Part shown: piece by piece, positions 9,928 through 18,658 of the stretch
Layout of the letters: the number at the start of each line of letters is the position of its first letter
How positions within the stretch are numbered: the stretch's first letter is position 1
Origin: Rhodospirillaceae bacterium
GTDB taxonomy: Bacteria > Pseudomonadota > Alphaproteobacteria > Rhodospirillales > Rhodospirillaceae
NCBI GenBank assembly: GCA_029245025.1
Contig: JAQWQC010000006.1
Location: forward strand, 186,001 to 250,000
Direction: 5' to 3'
DNA length: 64,000 bases
The notes under the pieces: generated by a model
Database searches by the model: none
Told to the model about the DNA's origin: nothing
The model's input: only the letters and a program-made list of their open reading frames with translations
Program-made: the position numbers and the translations under genes

Positions 9928-11382
9928 TTAGTTCAATAACACGTTGACGGTTTTTGTGCGGGTATAACTGAGCAACTCTTCCAATGATTCCTCGCCCCCC
10001 AGGCCAGAGTTCTTCACACCACCAAAGGGCAAGCCGACATAGTGTTGGGCAACGCCGTTGATCCACACGTAGCCACTTTCGACCTCTTGCGCGGTTTTCA
10101 TGGCGTCTTGCAGGTCGTTGGTGTAGATCGCCGCAGTGAGCCCGTAGGCGGTGGCATTGGCCATCTCGACCGCCTCTTCCCGGGTTGACCACTTGAGCAT
10201 CGACACCACCGGACCAAAGATTTCTTCGTGGGCAACTTCCATATCCATGGTGGCATCGGCAAAGACCGTGGGGCGCAACCAATAGCCCCGCTTGAAGTGT
10301 TCGCCATCAGGACGGGCACCACCAGCGACCAGTTTTGCACCATCGCGCTTTCCGGACTCGACGAATTTCATCACCGCGTTGTAATGCCCTTCGGAATTGA
10401 CCGGACCCATCTCTGAGGCGGGATCAAGAGGGTCGCCGAGTAGAACCGCATCCGTGCGCGCTGCCACACGCTCAACCAACTCGTCGTATACGCTTTCATG
10501 GGCCAAGATGCGACTGGTTGAGCCGCAAGATTGCCCGGCCCAGGAAAAATTCATCCCGGCAATGGATGCGTCTTCGACTTTATCAAGATCAGCATCGGGG
10601 AAAACGATAAGTGGATTCTTACCGCCCAATTCTAACGACACATGCTTGACGCTGACCTCCGCTGCCGCACGCTGAATAGCCAGACCCGTCGGCACAGACC
10701 CGGTGAACCCGATGCGATCAACATCAGGGTGACGGACCAAGGTGTCTCCTGCAGGTAGGCCGAGCCCCGAGACAATATTTACAACGCCGGGCGGCAGCAC
10801 ATCGCGACAACACTCTGCCAACAGCGATCCGGTCAGTGGGCTGGTCTCAGGCGTTTTGACCACAACCGTATTGCCAGCAATAAGCGGCGACGCCAAATGC
10901 GCGCCTGCGAACATGAAGGGATGATTGAAGGGCACGATGCGCGCGACAACACCGAAGGGTTCACGCAATGAGAAGTGAATGTTGCCGGGAGACGCAGGGA
11001 CTGTATCGCCCTTCATCTCGGTTGCCAGGCCCGCAAAATATTCCAAATAGGCGCCGGCGATCTGAACATCGGCATCGAGCTTGGCAATGGTGTTTCCGGT
11101 ATCGGTGGCCTCCATGGTCAGAATCTCTTGCGCTCGCTCTCGAAATGTCGCGGCCAGGGCCCGCAATAGCGCACCGCGCTCGAAGATTGATTTGGCTGCC
11201 CACGCGGGCTGCGCGGTTTTAGCGGCGGCAACGGCCGCGTTGACGTCGTCTACGGTGGCCGCAGGCACACGCCCGATAGGTTCCTCATTGGCTGGGTTGA
11301 CCGTGGTGATCCACTCTCCCCCGCCACTTGCGACCATTTCCCCGTTGATCAGCATCAAGCGATCGCCAAATTTCTCTGTCAT
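9928..11382 (-). CDS. NAD(P)-dependent aldehyde dehydrogenase
   Basis: FGVVARIVPFNHPFMFAGAHLASPLIAGNTVVVK; GFTGSVPTG; VSLELGGKNPLIVFPDAD; NFSWAGQSCGSTSRILAHE. Confidence 0.92.
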   Translation of the reverse strand: MTEKFGDRLMLINGEMVASGGGEWITTVNPANEEPIGRVPAATVDDVNAAVAAAKTAQPAWAAKSIFERGALLRALAATFRERAQEILTMEATDTGNTIAKLDADVQIAGAYLEYFAGLATEMKGDTVPASPGNIHFSLREPFGVVARIVPFNHPFMFAGAHLASPLIAGNTVVVKTPETSPLTGSLLAECCRDVLPPGVVNIVSGLGLPAGDTLVRHPDVDRIGFTGSVPTGLAIQRAAAEVSVKHVSLELGGKNPLIVFPDADLDKVEDASIAGMNFSWAGQSCGSTSRILAHESVYDELVERVAARTDAVLLGDPLDPASEMGPVNSEGHYNAVMKFVESGKRDGAKLVAGGARPDGEHFKRGYWLRPTVFADATMDMEVAHEEIFGPVVSMLKWSTREEAVEMANATAYGLTAAIYTNDLQDAMKTAQEVESGYVWINGVAQHYVGLPFGGVKNSGLGGEESLEELLSYTRTKTVNVLLN

Positions 11383-11429
11383 ACAAAACTCTCCGGTTTA
11401 TCTGGCGGCAGCTTAACGAACGAAACCGG

Positions 11430-12089
11430 TTATGAAAGGTGACGCTTGAGAAAATCCCTTGTGCGGTCATCGGCCAAGGCAGCCGACTATTCATGGAAGT
11501 AGGGACCACCGGTATTGGCGAACGCATGCCCAGCCGGATACCAGTGATTGGTATATCGATCTGCCTTCCCGGCCTTTGCCATCTCTGCTTCAAAACGATC
11601 GACCATTGCTTTGCCAAAATACTCATCTTCCGTGCCGAAATGCCCCAGCACAGACCCTTTGAGTGACGAGAGGTCATTAGCCGTTTTGTCGACATCACCG
11701 TAGTAGACGACTGTGGCCTCAATAGGCGTCGCGATTGAGGTATTTAAAGACCACGTGCCGCCAAGACACCACCCCACAGTGCCACGTTTACTGGAACAGG
11801 CAGCCTGCCCCCGCAACCAATCAGCCCAAGATACAGCGAGATCCTTGCACGCCTGCTGGTCCATGGCCGCCATAAGCTGCCCGGCGACGTCTAAATCTTC
11901 GGATGTTTTTCCACCATACAAATCGACCGCCGCCACGATATATCCCTGCTTCGCATAGGTACCAGCGAAGTCGATAAACTCTTGATTCAAAGCACGGAAG
12001 GCATGGAACAATAGCATGCCGGGAACAGGATTGTCAGCGGACGCAGTCTCCGGCATAGCGACATGCGCGTTTGCCGTTTGCCCCCTCAT
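11430..12089 (-). pseudogene. Dienelactone hydrolase family protein with in-frame TAG (11487..11489) before the last 18 conserved codons
   Basis: VGWCLGG nucleophile, HAFAN His; frame continues past the stop: GGPYFHE*SAALADDRTRDFLKRHLS*, matching the usual DLH C-terminal helix (YxEexxxLAxxRTxxFxxxHL). Confidence 0.75.
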
Positions 12090-12140
12090 GAGAGGTGATG
12101 GTGGTGAGCGGTGGTTGGGTCATCGAGCCATTCTTTCCTG

Positions 12141-12243
12141 CGCGCGCCACGCCCCAAAATCGATTTCGATTTTACTATGCGCGATTTCTTTTCCACACGC
12201 GCCACGTCCTGAAATTGCTAAAGCAATCTCACTATGCGCGTGT
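12141..12243. repeat. Two tandem two-tier hairpin repeats (offset ~55-57 bp) in the intergenic region
   Basis: Unit 1: CGCGC(12141-12145)..AAAATCGA-TT-TCGATTTT(12156-12173)..GCGCG(12179-12183). Unit 2: ACACGCGC(12195-12202)..ATTGCT-AA-AGCAAT(12214-12227)..GCGCGTGT(12236-12243). Shared CGCGCCACG...ACTATGCGCG frame. Confidence 0.8.
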
Positions 12244-13908
12244 TTATCTTACCTGCCACTCTTCCTTGAGGAGGTCTTGAGGGAACTCAGGGAACTTCGT
12301 CATCTTCTTCACACCATCGCCCTCACCGGACAACTCCAACACGCCGGGATTCATAATGCCCTTAGGATCGAGTGCCGCTTTGATGGCGACCGCTGCCGCC
12401 CGCGCCGCTGAGGACAACTGGCTGGCATAGGGGTAGGTGCGGCCCATCTGATGATGACTCGCACCAAAGGCGTCCCATAGACCAGATAGATCGCGGCGCA
12501 GCTTCATCACAACCTCTCGGGTTTCCGGATTGGCCTTTGTTTTGGCGTACGCCTTTCTTTGCTTTTCGGTAACGTGACGCATGTGGAAAGCGTGCAAGCG
12601 ATCTTTCCAATAAAACATCGGCTCAACCAAAAAGGACGTGCCCGACACAGCGGTGAGATAAGAATGAGTGATGTTGTGTTCAGTCATCAGCTCGACATGG
12701 CGGGAAAAATATTCATCGGTGATCGCGGAAACTTCGACCGCGCTCGACAAGGGAAAAATGCCGTGCACCGGCAACCAGTTTTCACCGTTAGGTCCAAGCA
12801 ACGCTTTGATTGGCCGGAAGGGCTTGGAGCGCGTCACCTTCGGTATGACGTTGGGCAGTTCCTTCAAAGCCAGTGGGATACAAATGCGGCGGACACGATC
12901 GGCTTTGGCCTGAGCCTCCTGGGCATCGACCCCCTCGACCACCACATGCAAGGCGTAGCCTGACCGATCGGCGAGGCGTTGTCCCTGAATCAACAACTTG
13001 GTGACATTGGTCACCGCACCGGCGACTTTGTCCGCCGTCGCCACCACGTCTTTGACGACACCCAAACCTTCCAAGAAAGTGAAGCCGTGTTTAGCTAGGT
13101 TCTGGTTCCCAACAGGATCAATGCCCCATTGTTCCGCCACCACGTTCTCACGCGCAAGCGCGGTGTGGGCTTCGGCGATATCCTCAATGGTGTCGAAGGC
13201 AAAAGAGAGGTGTTCTTCTGACGCTGGCATCGCAATCAACGGCATGGTGACACGCGCTTTGATTCCAAACGCGCCGCAATCACCGAGAAACAAGCCTGTG
13301 AGATCGGGACCAAAATGCCGCAGGAATGGCGTGCGGCCTTCCGCGGCAGACGACCCCGTTTCCAACAACGAGCCGTCGGCCAAAATTACATCCAGACCAA
13401 TGACGTTGTCGGCCATGGCGCCATGGGTGCCTGAACCGAAAAAAGTAGAGTTGTTGCTGGCCGCACCACCAACCGTCGATGCAATACCTGACAACGGGCC
13501 AAAGAACGGCGTGCGCAAACCGCGCTCTTTGAGCGCCTCGTACAAGGCGCCCCAGGTGCAGCCTGCTTGCACCGTCACCACCATGTCGGCTTCATTGATA
13601 TCTTCGATGGCCGTGAGACCACTCATGTCAATCATCACGGCGTTCTGACTCTCTGGGAGGTACCCTTTGGTGTAGGACATGCCTGCGCCGCGCGGCACCA
13701 GGGGCAGGCCGAGACCGCCGGCGATGGTCACCGCCTGGCACAGCTGGTCCACAGCGATAGGGCGCAGGACGCACATGGGCAGGACATCGCCTTCGCCGGA
13801 AATGTCCGTAGCGTAATACGTCAGCTCCTCTGTGTCAGCGATAACACCGTCCGGTCCGAGCAGACTTTGAAACATACCAAGCGCTTGGGCATTGTCCTGA
13901 TCAGTCAT
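12244..13908 (-). CDS. FAD-binding (FAD_binding_4/VAO-type) oxidase/dehydrogenase
   Basis: VLRPIAVDQLCQAVTIAGGLGLPLVPRGAGMSYTKGYLPES; FFGPLSGIASTVGGAASNNSTFFGSGTHGAMADNVIGLDVILADG. Confidence 0.85.
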   Translation of the reverse strand: MTDQDNAQALGMFQSLLGPDGVIADTEELTYYATDISGEGDVLPMCVLRPIAVDQLCQAVTIAGGLGLPLVPRGAGMSYTKGYLPESQNAVMIDMSGLTAIEDINEADMVVTVQAGCTWGALYEALKERGLRTPFFGPLSGIASTVGGAASNNSTFFGSGTHGAMADNVIGLDVILADGSLLETGSSAAEGRTPFLRHFGPDLTGLFLGDCGAFGIKARVTMPLIAMPASEEHLSFAFDTIEDIAEAHTALARENVVAEQWGIDPVGNQNLAKHGFTFLEGLGVVKDVVATADKVAGAVTNVTKLLIQGQRLADRSGYALHVVVEGVDAQEAQAKADRVRRICIPLALKELPNVIPKVTRSKPFRPIKALLGPNGENWLPVHGIFPLSSAVEVSAITDEYFSRHVELMTEHNITHSYLTAVSGTSFLVEPMFYWKDRLHAFHMRHVTEKQRKAYAKTKANPETREVVMKLRRDLSGLWDAFGASHHQMGRTYPYASQLSSAARAAAVAIKAALDPKGIMNPGVLELSGEGDGVKKMTKFPEFPQDLLKEEWQVR

Positions 13909-13959
13909 GGTTTTTCCTTATGTCCAAACGCGCGGTTATCGGGTTTTGTGCGGCCGGGA

Positions 13960-15147
13960 TCAAGCCCGCTGCATCGCGTAGGGTTCGCGCAGCCCATTTT
14001 CTGCTTTGGCCCGTGACCATTTGTCCCCATCGATCTTCTGTCTCTGCGCGGCGATGTCTATGTCGTGATAGCGGGCTAGATTGGCACCCATAATCTTCGC
14101 CTTGGACTCTTCGGTCAGCGCGTACGGGGCGTCCTCAGGGGGCTGGTAATCAAAGAAGGCATTGATAATCCAGTAAGGATGCTGATTGACCGCCGTCGAC
14201 GCATAGATCAGGCGGTCCGTATCAACCTGAGTCATGAATACGTTCATCATCTTGTTGAAGGCATCCATATCAAACAGGGGGAACAGCATCGGCCCTTCCA
14301 TAACCGCGGTAATATTCTCACGCGCGCTCATCAGGGCGGCTGTTTCTTCAAAGTTCTGCCATCCCGCATGGACAAGATGAAATGTCAGACCGGGGAACGC
14401 CTCAGCTGCCTTGTATAGATCATCGATACCCAGGGCGGCCGTCTTTGGGCCGACATGCCCGACCAGTTTGTGTACCGCGAGATGTTTCACACCCCTGCTT
14501 TGCAAACGATCAAACACCGGGAACGCCAGCTTCTCATCATCCATCAACCAAGACTCCGGCTCGCGGGTCTCGAAATTGATACGCGTTGGATAGAATTTAA
14601 TGCCGTCGGCCCCTTGGTCGATTAGCTGATCCGCTTTGGCGATGACCGCGTCATAAGGGTCGAACAAATCGAGGGCGCCATACCACAGCACACGGTCTGG
14701 GAAATTTCCCTTCAGGTACGCGCCCTTCTCGTTTGACACCAAGCCGTCGTAGTGAAGGTCAAACATCGGCACCGAATGCATAATCATCATGTCGGTGTGG
14801 CTTTCGAGAAACATGATGTCCATAACTTCGTCGGCCTGCCAATCGCGCTCCCATTGCTCATAGGTCAGGCGGTAAGCGTCGGGCGTGCAGGCTTTGTGAA
14901 AACTGTATGTGGTGTTGATGCTGTTGACGCTGGCCCGTTTGATGCGTCGATTATAGGCCGCATGATTGTAGCAATGAGAGACACCATCAATGACAAAAAT
15001 GCGTTGGGCCATCGGGTGAGGTGCCGATGACCACCCGGCCCTGGCCACTACGGGAGATATCTTGCCGACAGTTGCCCCTGCCCCCATTGCGCCAAGGGTC
15101 TGCAAAACTGTGCGACGGTCGACACCACTCGAAATCGATGAGGTCAT
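13960..15147 (-). CDS. Amidohydrolase family (TIM-barrel) protein with Tat-type leader
   Basis: DRRTVLQTLGAMGAGATVG leader; VIDGVSHCYNHAAYNRR; LAVHKLVGHVGPK; FHLVHAG. Confidence 0.75.
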   Translation of the reverse strand: MTSSISSGVDRRTVLQTLGAMGAGATVGKISPVVARAGWSSAPHPMAQRIFVIDGVSHCYNHAAYNRRIKRASVNSINTTYSFHKACTPDAYRLTYEQWERDWQADEVMDIMFLESHTDMMIMHSVPMFDLHYDGLVSNEKGAYLKGNFPDRVLWYGALDLFDPYDAVIAKADQLIDQGADGIKFYPTRINFETREPESWLMDDEKLAFPVFDRLQSRGVKHLAVHKLVGHVGPKTAALGIDDLYKAAEAFPGLTFHLVHAGWQNFEETAALMSARENITAVMEGPMLFPLFDMDAFNKMMNVFMTQVDTDRLIYASTAVNQHPYWIINAFFDYQPPEDAPYALTEESKAKIMGANLARYHDIDIAAQRQKIDGDKWSRAKAENGLREPYAMQRA

Positions 15148-15521
15148 GTTCTGTGTCCTTCACGGGCAAATCCAAAACGTTGGCGTTTATCAGCAAATAG
15201 ATGACGCGCTTTGTCGCTGAGGCGGTCTTCGGTCCAGAGAGGGTAGGGGTCGGCGGAAACCTTAATATCGGACACACCGTCGAGCGTGGCGGCCAGGTCT
15301 TCTAAATCCATAATGATCTTGTAGGAAAACACGCAACTGGGGTCGGTGAAAGTTACGCTGATGTTCATCGACTCCCCATCGCGGGAAATGCCGTTGATCA
15401 AGCCCAGATCAACAATACTGAGGTCATGGCCTGACAAGGCATGACACGGATCAGGAACAGTATTGAGGAGAGACCAGACGGCGGCGATGGCGGGATCAGA
15501 TTGATCGGGGTCGCCGGTCAC
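15144..15521 (-). CDS. MIP18/DUF59 family metal-sulfur cluster assembly-like protein
   Basis: VWSLLNTVPDPCHALSGHDLSIVDLGLINGI...VTFTDPSCVFSYKIIMDLEDLAATLDGVSDIKV. Confidence 0.75.
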   Translation of the reverse strand: MTGDPDQSDPAIAAVWSLLNTVPDPCHALSGHDLSIVDLGLINGISRDGESMNISVTFTDPSCVFSYKIIMDLEDLAATLDGVSDIKVSADPYPLWTEDRLSDKARHLFADKRQRFGFAREGHRT

Positions 15522-15525
15522 CGTG

Positions 15526-17070
15526 TCATCCCACCTTACGCAGTTCAGTTTTTAGAACTTTGCCATTGGCGTTACGCGGCAGGACATCAATCTCTGCGAC
15601 ATCTTTTGGAACCTTGTAGCTCGACAGCTTGCCATCACAGAACGACACAACGCTCTCGGCAGTAACACTTTCGCCAGTCTTTGGCACCACAAAAGCCTTG
15701 AGCCTCTCACCCCATTTTTCGTCCAGCACTCCAATAACAGCTACATCGGAGATGGCGGGGTGAGTAAACAATAATTCTTCGATCTCGCGTGGATAGATGT
15801 TCACACCACCGCTGATGACCATGTCCTTCTTGCGGTCCACGATGTAGATGAAGCCATCCTCGTCTCGCTTGGCAACATCACCGACGGTCACCCAGCCCTC
15901 TGTAAAAGCTGCCGCCGTCTCCTCTGGGCGGTTCCAATAGCCAGCAAATGCGGACGGTGATTTGACCCACAATTCGCCAGGCTCTTCGGGGCCGACCTCG
16001 TTAAAATCATCGTCAGCGAGTTTAACGAAAGTGTGCGGGAACGGCGTGCCAACACAACCTTCCTTCTCCAATTGGAAAGGTGGGCGCAGGTTGGTGACAA
16101 ACCCCGCCTCTGTGGACCCGTAGGTTTCGTGCAGCAGTCCCTCGCCAAAGTACGGGACGATTTTGTGCTTGAGATGCTGCGGCAACGCCGACGCGTTGGA
16201 GATCACAGCTTTGAGGGGTGCACCTCGGTATTTATCGAGCACCGACTGCTCTAGCTCAAAAATCGCATGGTGCTGTGTCGGCACCGTAAATACACCGGCA
16301 AAGTTGCCTTCCTTCAATTTTCGCAGCAGCAACTCTGGATCAAAGTGATCAAGTATTTCCGTGAAGCCACCGGACATGATGGCGGCCAGAGGAAATGCAA
16401 TCCCTGCACCATGGTTCATGGGTGTGGTGCCGAGAAAACGATCTTCAGGTCCGTAACAGCCAAACTCCTGCGCCATCTGGTAAAACGCCAACAAGCGCGA
16501 TCGTTGCGGGAGCACAACACCCTTAGGCTTACCGGTGGTGCCAGACGTATAGGGAATGGTCCATGGATCCCATTCATGAATTTCAGGATAGGTGTCTGGC
16601 ACTTCGGCTTTTTTGATCAGTGCTTCATATTCAGCACCGAGATGAATGGTGTGTTCGACCGTATCGAAGGACGCGGCTTCGATCGCCTCTGCAGAAGCGT
16701 CGTCATAAAACACAATGCGCGCTTCAGCATCATTGCAGATCGCTTCTACTTCAGCGCCAGTTAAGCGCGGATTGACCGTGGCCACGGCCGCACCAGCTTC
16801 CGGCAAGCCGCACACGACTTCCACGTATTCGATGGAATTCTTAGACACGATGGCGACATTGTCGCCCTTGTTGAGCTTAAGTTTTGAAATCGCCGCAGCT
16901 GTCAGCCTGTCGGTTCGATCCGACAATTCGCGATAGGTCCGGCTCGTATTGTTTTGAGTAATGGCGACCTTGTCGGGATTGCGTTGGGTTGTTGCCCGCA
17001 ACCCCGCCGCGACAGTCATAGATGTATACGACGCTGGCAAGGTGGCCAGCTTGGTCTCCAGCCCACTCAT
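15526..17070 (-). CDS. Class I adenylate-forming acyl-CoA ligase
   Basis: IPYTSGTTGKPKGVVLPQRS; YGSTEAGF; GWVTVGDVAKRDEDGFIYIVDRKKDMVISGGVNIYPREIEE; NANGKVLKTELRK. Confidence 0.93.
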   Translation of the reverse strand: MSGLETKLATLPASYTSMTVAAGLRATTQRNPDKVAITQNNTSRTYRELSDRTDRLTAAAISKLKLNKGDNVAIVSKNSIEYVEVVCGLPEAGAAVATVNPRLTGAEVEAICNDAEARIVFYDDASAEAIEAASFDTVEHTIHLGAEYEALIKKAEVPDTYPEIHEWDPWTIPYTSGTTGKPKGVVLPQRSRLLAFYQMAQEFGCYGPEDRFLGTTPMNHGAGIAFPLAAIMSGGFTEILDHFDPELLLRKLKEGNFAGVFTVPTQHHAIFELEQSVLDKYRGAPLKAVISNASALPQHLKHKIVPYFGEGLLHETYGSTEAGFVTNLRPPFQLEKEGCVGTPFPHTFVKLADDDFNEVGPEEPGELWVKSPSAFAGYWNRPEETAAAFTEGWVTVGDVAKRDEDGFIYIVDRKKDMVISGGVNIYPREIEELLFTHPAISDVAVIGVLDEKWGERLKAFVVPKTGESVTAESVVSFCDGKLSSYKVPKDVAEIDVLPRNANGKVLKTELRKVG

Positions 17071-17931
17071 TTAGCTGGCGATCTTTTTGAATAACCGTAA
17101 CGCATTGTCGCGCATGAGCATCTGGTGGGCCTCAGGTCGCATACCAAATTCACTCACTTCACGCACCGCGCGCTCGGGTCCGACCACCGGCCAATCTGTG
17201 CCAAACATCACCTTATGACGGCCATAGGAATTGGCGTAGTGCACCATCTGTTTTGGCCAGTGCTTCGGTGCGTAGGCGTCACCCGCCATGTACAGGTTCT
17301 CGTGCTTCCAGCACATGGCGATCATTTCATCCGTCCAAGGCACGCCAATATGAATGCCGATCAATGGCAAATCAGGAAAATCGATGGCAACCTGATCTAG
17401 TAAAATGGGTTTGGCGACAGATGGTAGGCGCCGTTCTTTCGAATACACCAAGTTCTGACCGACTTGCATCATGATCGGGATATCGAGCTCACAGCACTTG
17501 GCATAGATGGGATAAATTTGCGGTGCGTCGGGCGGAATGCCAAACCAATGGGGATACCAATGGGCGCCGACAAATCCATAATCGTTGATCGCCACCTCTA
17601 GTTCACGAAGCTGCTCCATACCCTTGGTGGTATCGATACCCGCCAGGCCTGAGAATCGATCAGGATATTTCTCACAAATGTCGCGCACATATTCGTAAGG
17701 GATGTGATGCGAGCCTTTGACGTTGAGATCACCGCAGCGGTGGGCGATCAACAGGGACCGTTCGATCCCTGCGGCATCCATCTTTTTGATGTAGTCCTCA
17801 ATTTCAACGCCGTTGCGCATGTCATCGGACATGCGAACCTGAGTCTTAAAATCTTCGTCCACGCCCATGAGTTTGCGTTCAAGCACCCACGGTGTGTACG
17901 GATTACAAACGATATCGATATAGCCGCTCAT
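17071..17931 (-). CDS. Amidohydrolase 2 (ACMSD-like) family protein
   Basis: KMDAAGIERSLLIAHR; YPDRFSGLAGIDTTKG; LPLIGIHIGVPWTDEMIAMCWKHENLYMAGDAYAPKHWP; HKVMFGTDWPV. Confidence 0.85.
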   Translation of the reverse strand: MSGYIDIVCNPYTPWVLERKLMGVDEDFKTQVRMSDDMRNGVEIEDYIKKMDAAGIERSLLIAHRCGDLNVKGSHHIPYEYVRDICEKYPDRFSGLAGIDTTKGMEQLRELEVAINDYGFVGAHWYPHWFGIPPDAPQIYPIYAKCCELDIPIMMQVGQNLVYSKERRLPSVAKPILLDQVAIDFPDLPLIGIHIGVPWTDEMIAMCWKHENLYMAGDAYAPKHWPKQMVHYANSYGRHKVMFGTDWPVVGPERAVREVSEFGMRPEAHQMLMRDNALRLFKKIAS

Positions 17932-17965
17932 GTTGGGCCGCCTTGTCTTTATTGTTGGTTTAGAA

Positions 17966-18601
17966 TTACTCGGCGGCTTGTGCGATGCTCCAGGCGCCTT
18001 CTACATCAGCGACAGTCACAAGATTCGCAAACAACATTGCCATAGATTTCAACGCCACTTGGTGACGCTCGCCATCCAATTCAGCAACCGCGTCTTGAAC
18101 CACGAATGTTTTGTAATCGCGGTGACTGGCGTCCCGCACCGTAGATTCAACGCAACAGTTGGTAGTCACCCCGCAGACCACAAGACTATCCACGTCTAGG
18201 CCGTTGAGGATGGTTTCTAAGTTAGTTGCGTAGAATGAACTGGGCCGGTTCTTATCGACAATAAAATCGTTGGCCTGGGGCTTTAGTTCAGGAATCACCT
18301 CAATATCCCACGTACCTGCTTGTAGAGCTTTCGTTTCCTTCAACTCGGGCAGGAGGTGCTTAATTAACACACCGCCATCGGCATAGTCAGGCCGGTACAT
18401 GTAACGGGTGTAGATAATTGGGATGCCGGCGGCACGAGCCGAGGCTACCAAGTTGACGCAAGGCTGTATGGCGGCTTGCAGGTTTTGAATAGGCAGTCCG
18501 GTTTTTCCGCAACCGCCGTCGTCGGCACAGAACGAATTCTGCATATCAACAACAATTAGAGCTGTTTTATCGTTCGATAACTCCATCTCAGCCATGAGCA
18601 T
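17966..18601 (-). CDS. Isochorismatase-like cysteine hydrolase
   Basis: KTALIVVDMQNSFCADDGG; ...IVDKNRPSSFYATNLETILNGLDVDSLVVCGVTTNCCVESTVRDASHRDY: D-K-C triad. Confidence 0.9.
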   Translation of the reverse strand: MLMAEMELSNDKTALIVVDMQNSFCADDGGCGKTGLPIQNLQAAIQPCVNLVASARAAGIPIIYTRYMYRPDYADGGVLIKHLLPELKETKALQAGTWDIEVIPELKPQANDFIVDKNRPSSFYATNLETILNGLDVDSLVVCGVTTNCCVESTVRDASHRDYKTFVVQDAVAELDGERHQVALKSMAMLFANLVTVADVEGAWSIAQAAE

Positions 18602-18617
18602 ACCCCCAAAGTTGGTG

Positions 18618-18646
18618 CCCGGCCGGGACACCGTGCCCCGGCCGGG
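18618..18646. promoter_or_regulatory. GC-only hairpin (10-bp arms) between TonB receptor gene and isochorismatase gene; possible attenuator/RNA-processing element
   Basis: CCCGGCCGGG (18618-18627) and CCCGGCCGGG (18637-18646); each copy is itself palindromic and together they form a 10-bp stem with a 9-nt loop. Confidence 0.6.
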
Positions 18647-18658
18647 TAACGCTTAATT

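Noticed and set aside
12141-12243. CRISPR-like or simple transcription terminator reading of the twin hairpins
   Set aside because: Only two units, no unique spacers, no cas genes, and no T-run after either stem; reported instead as a structured repeat.
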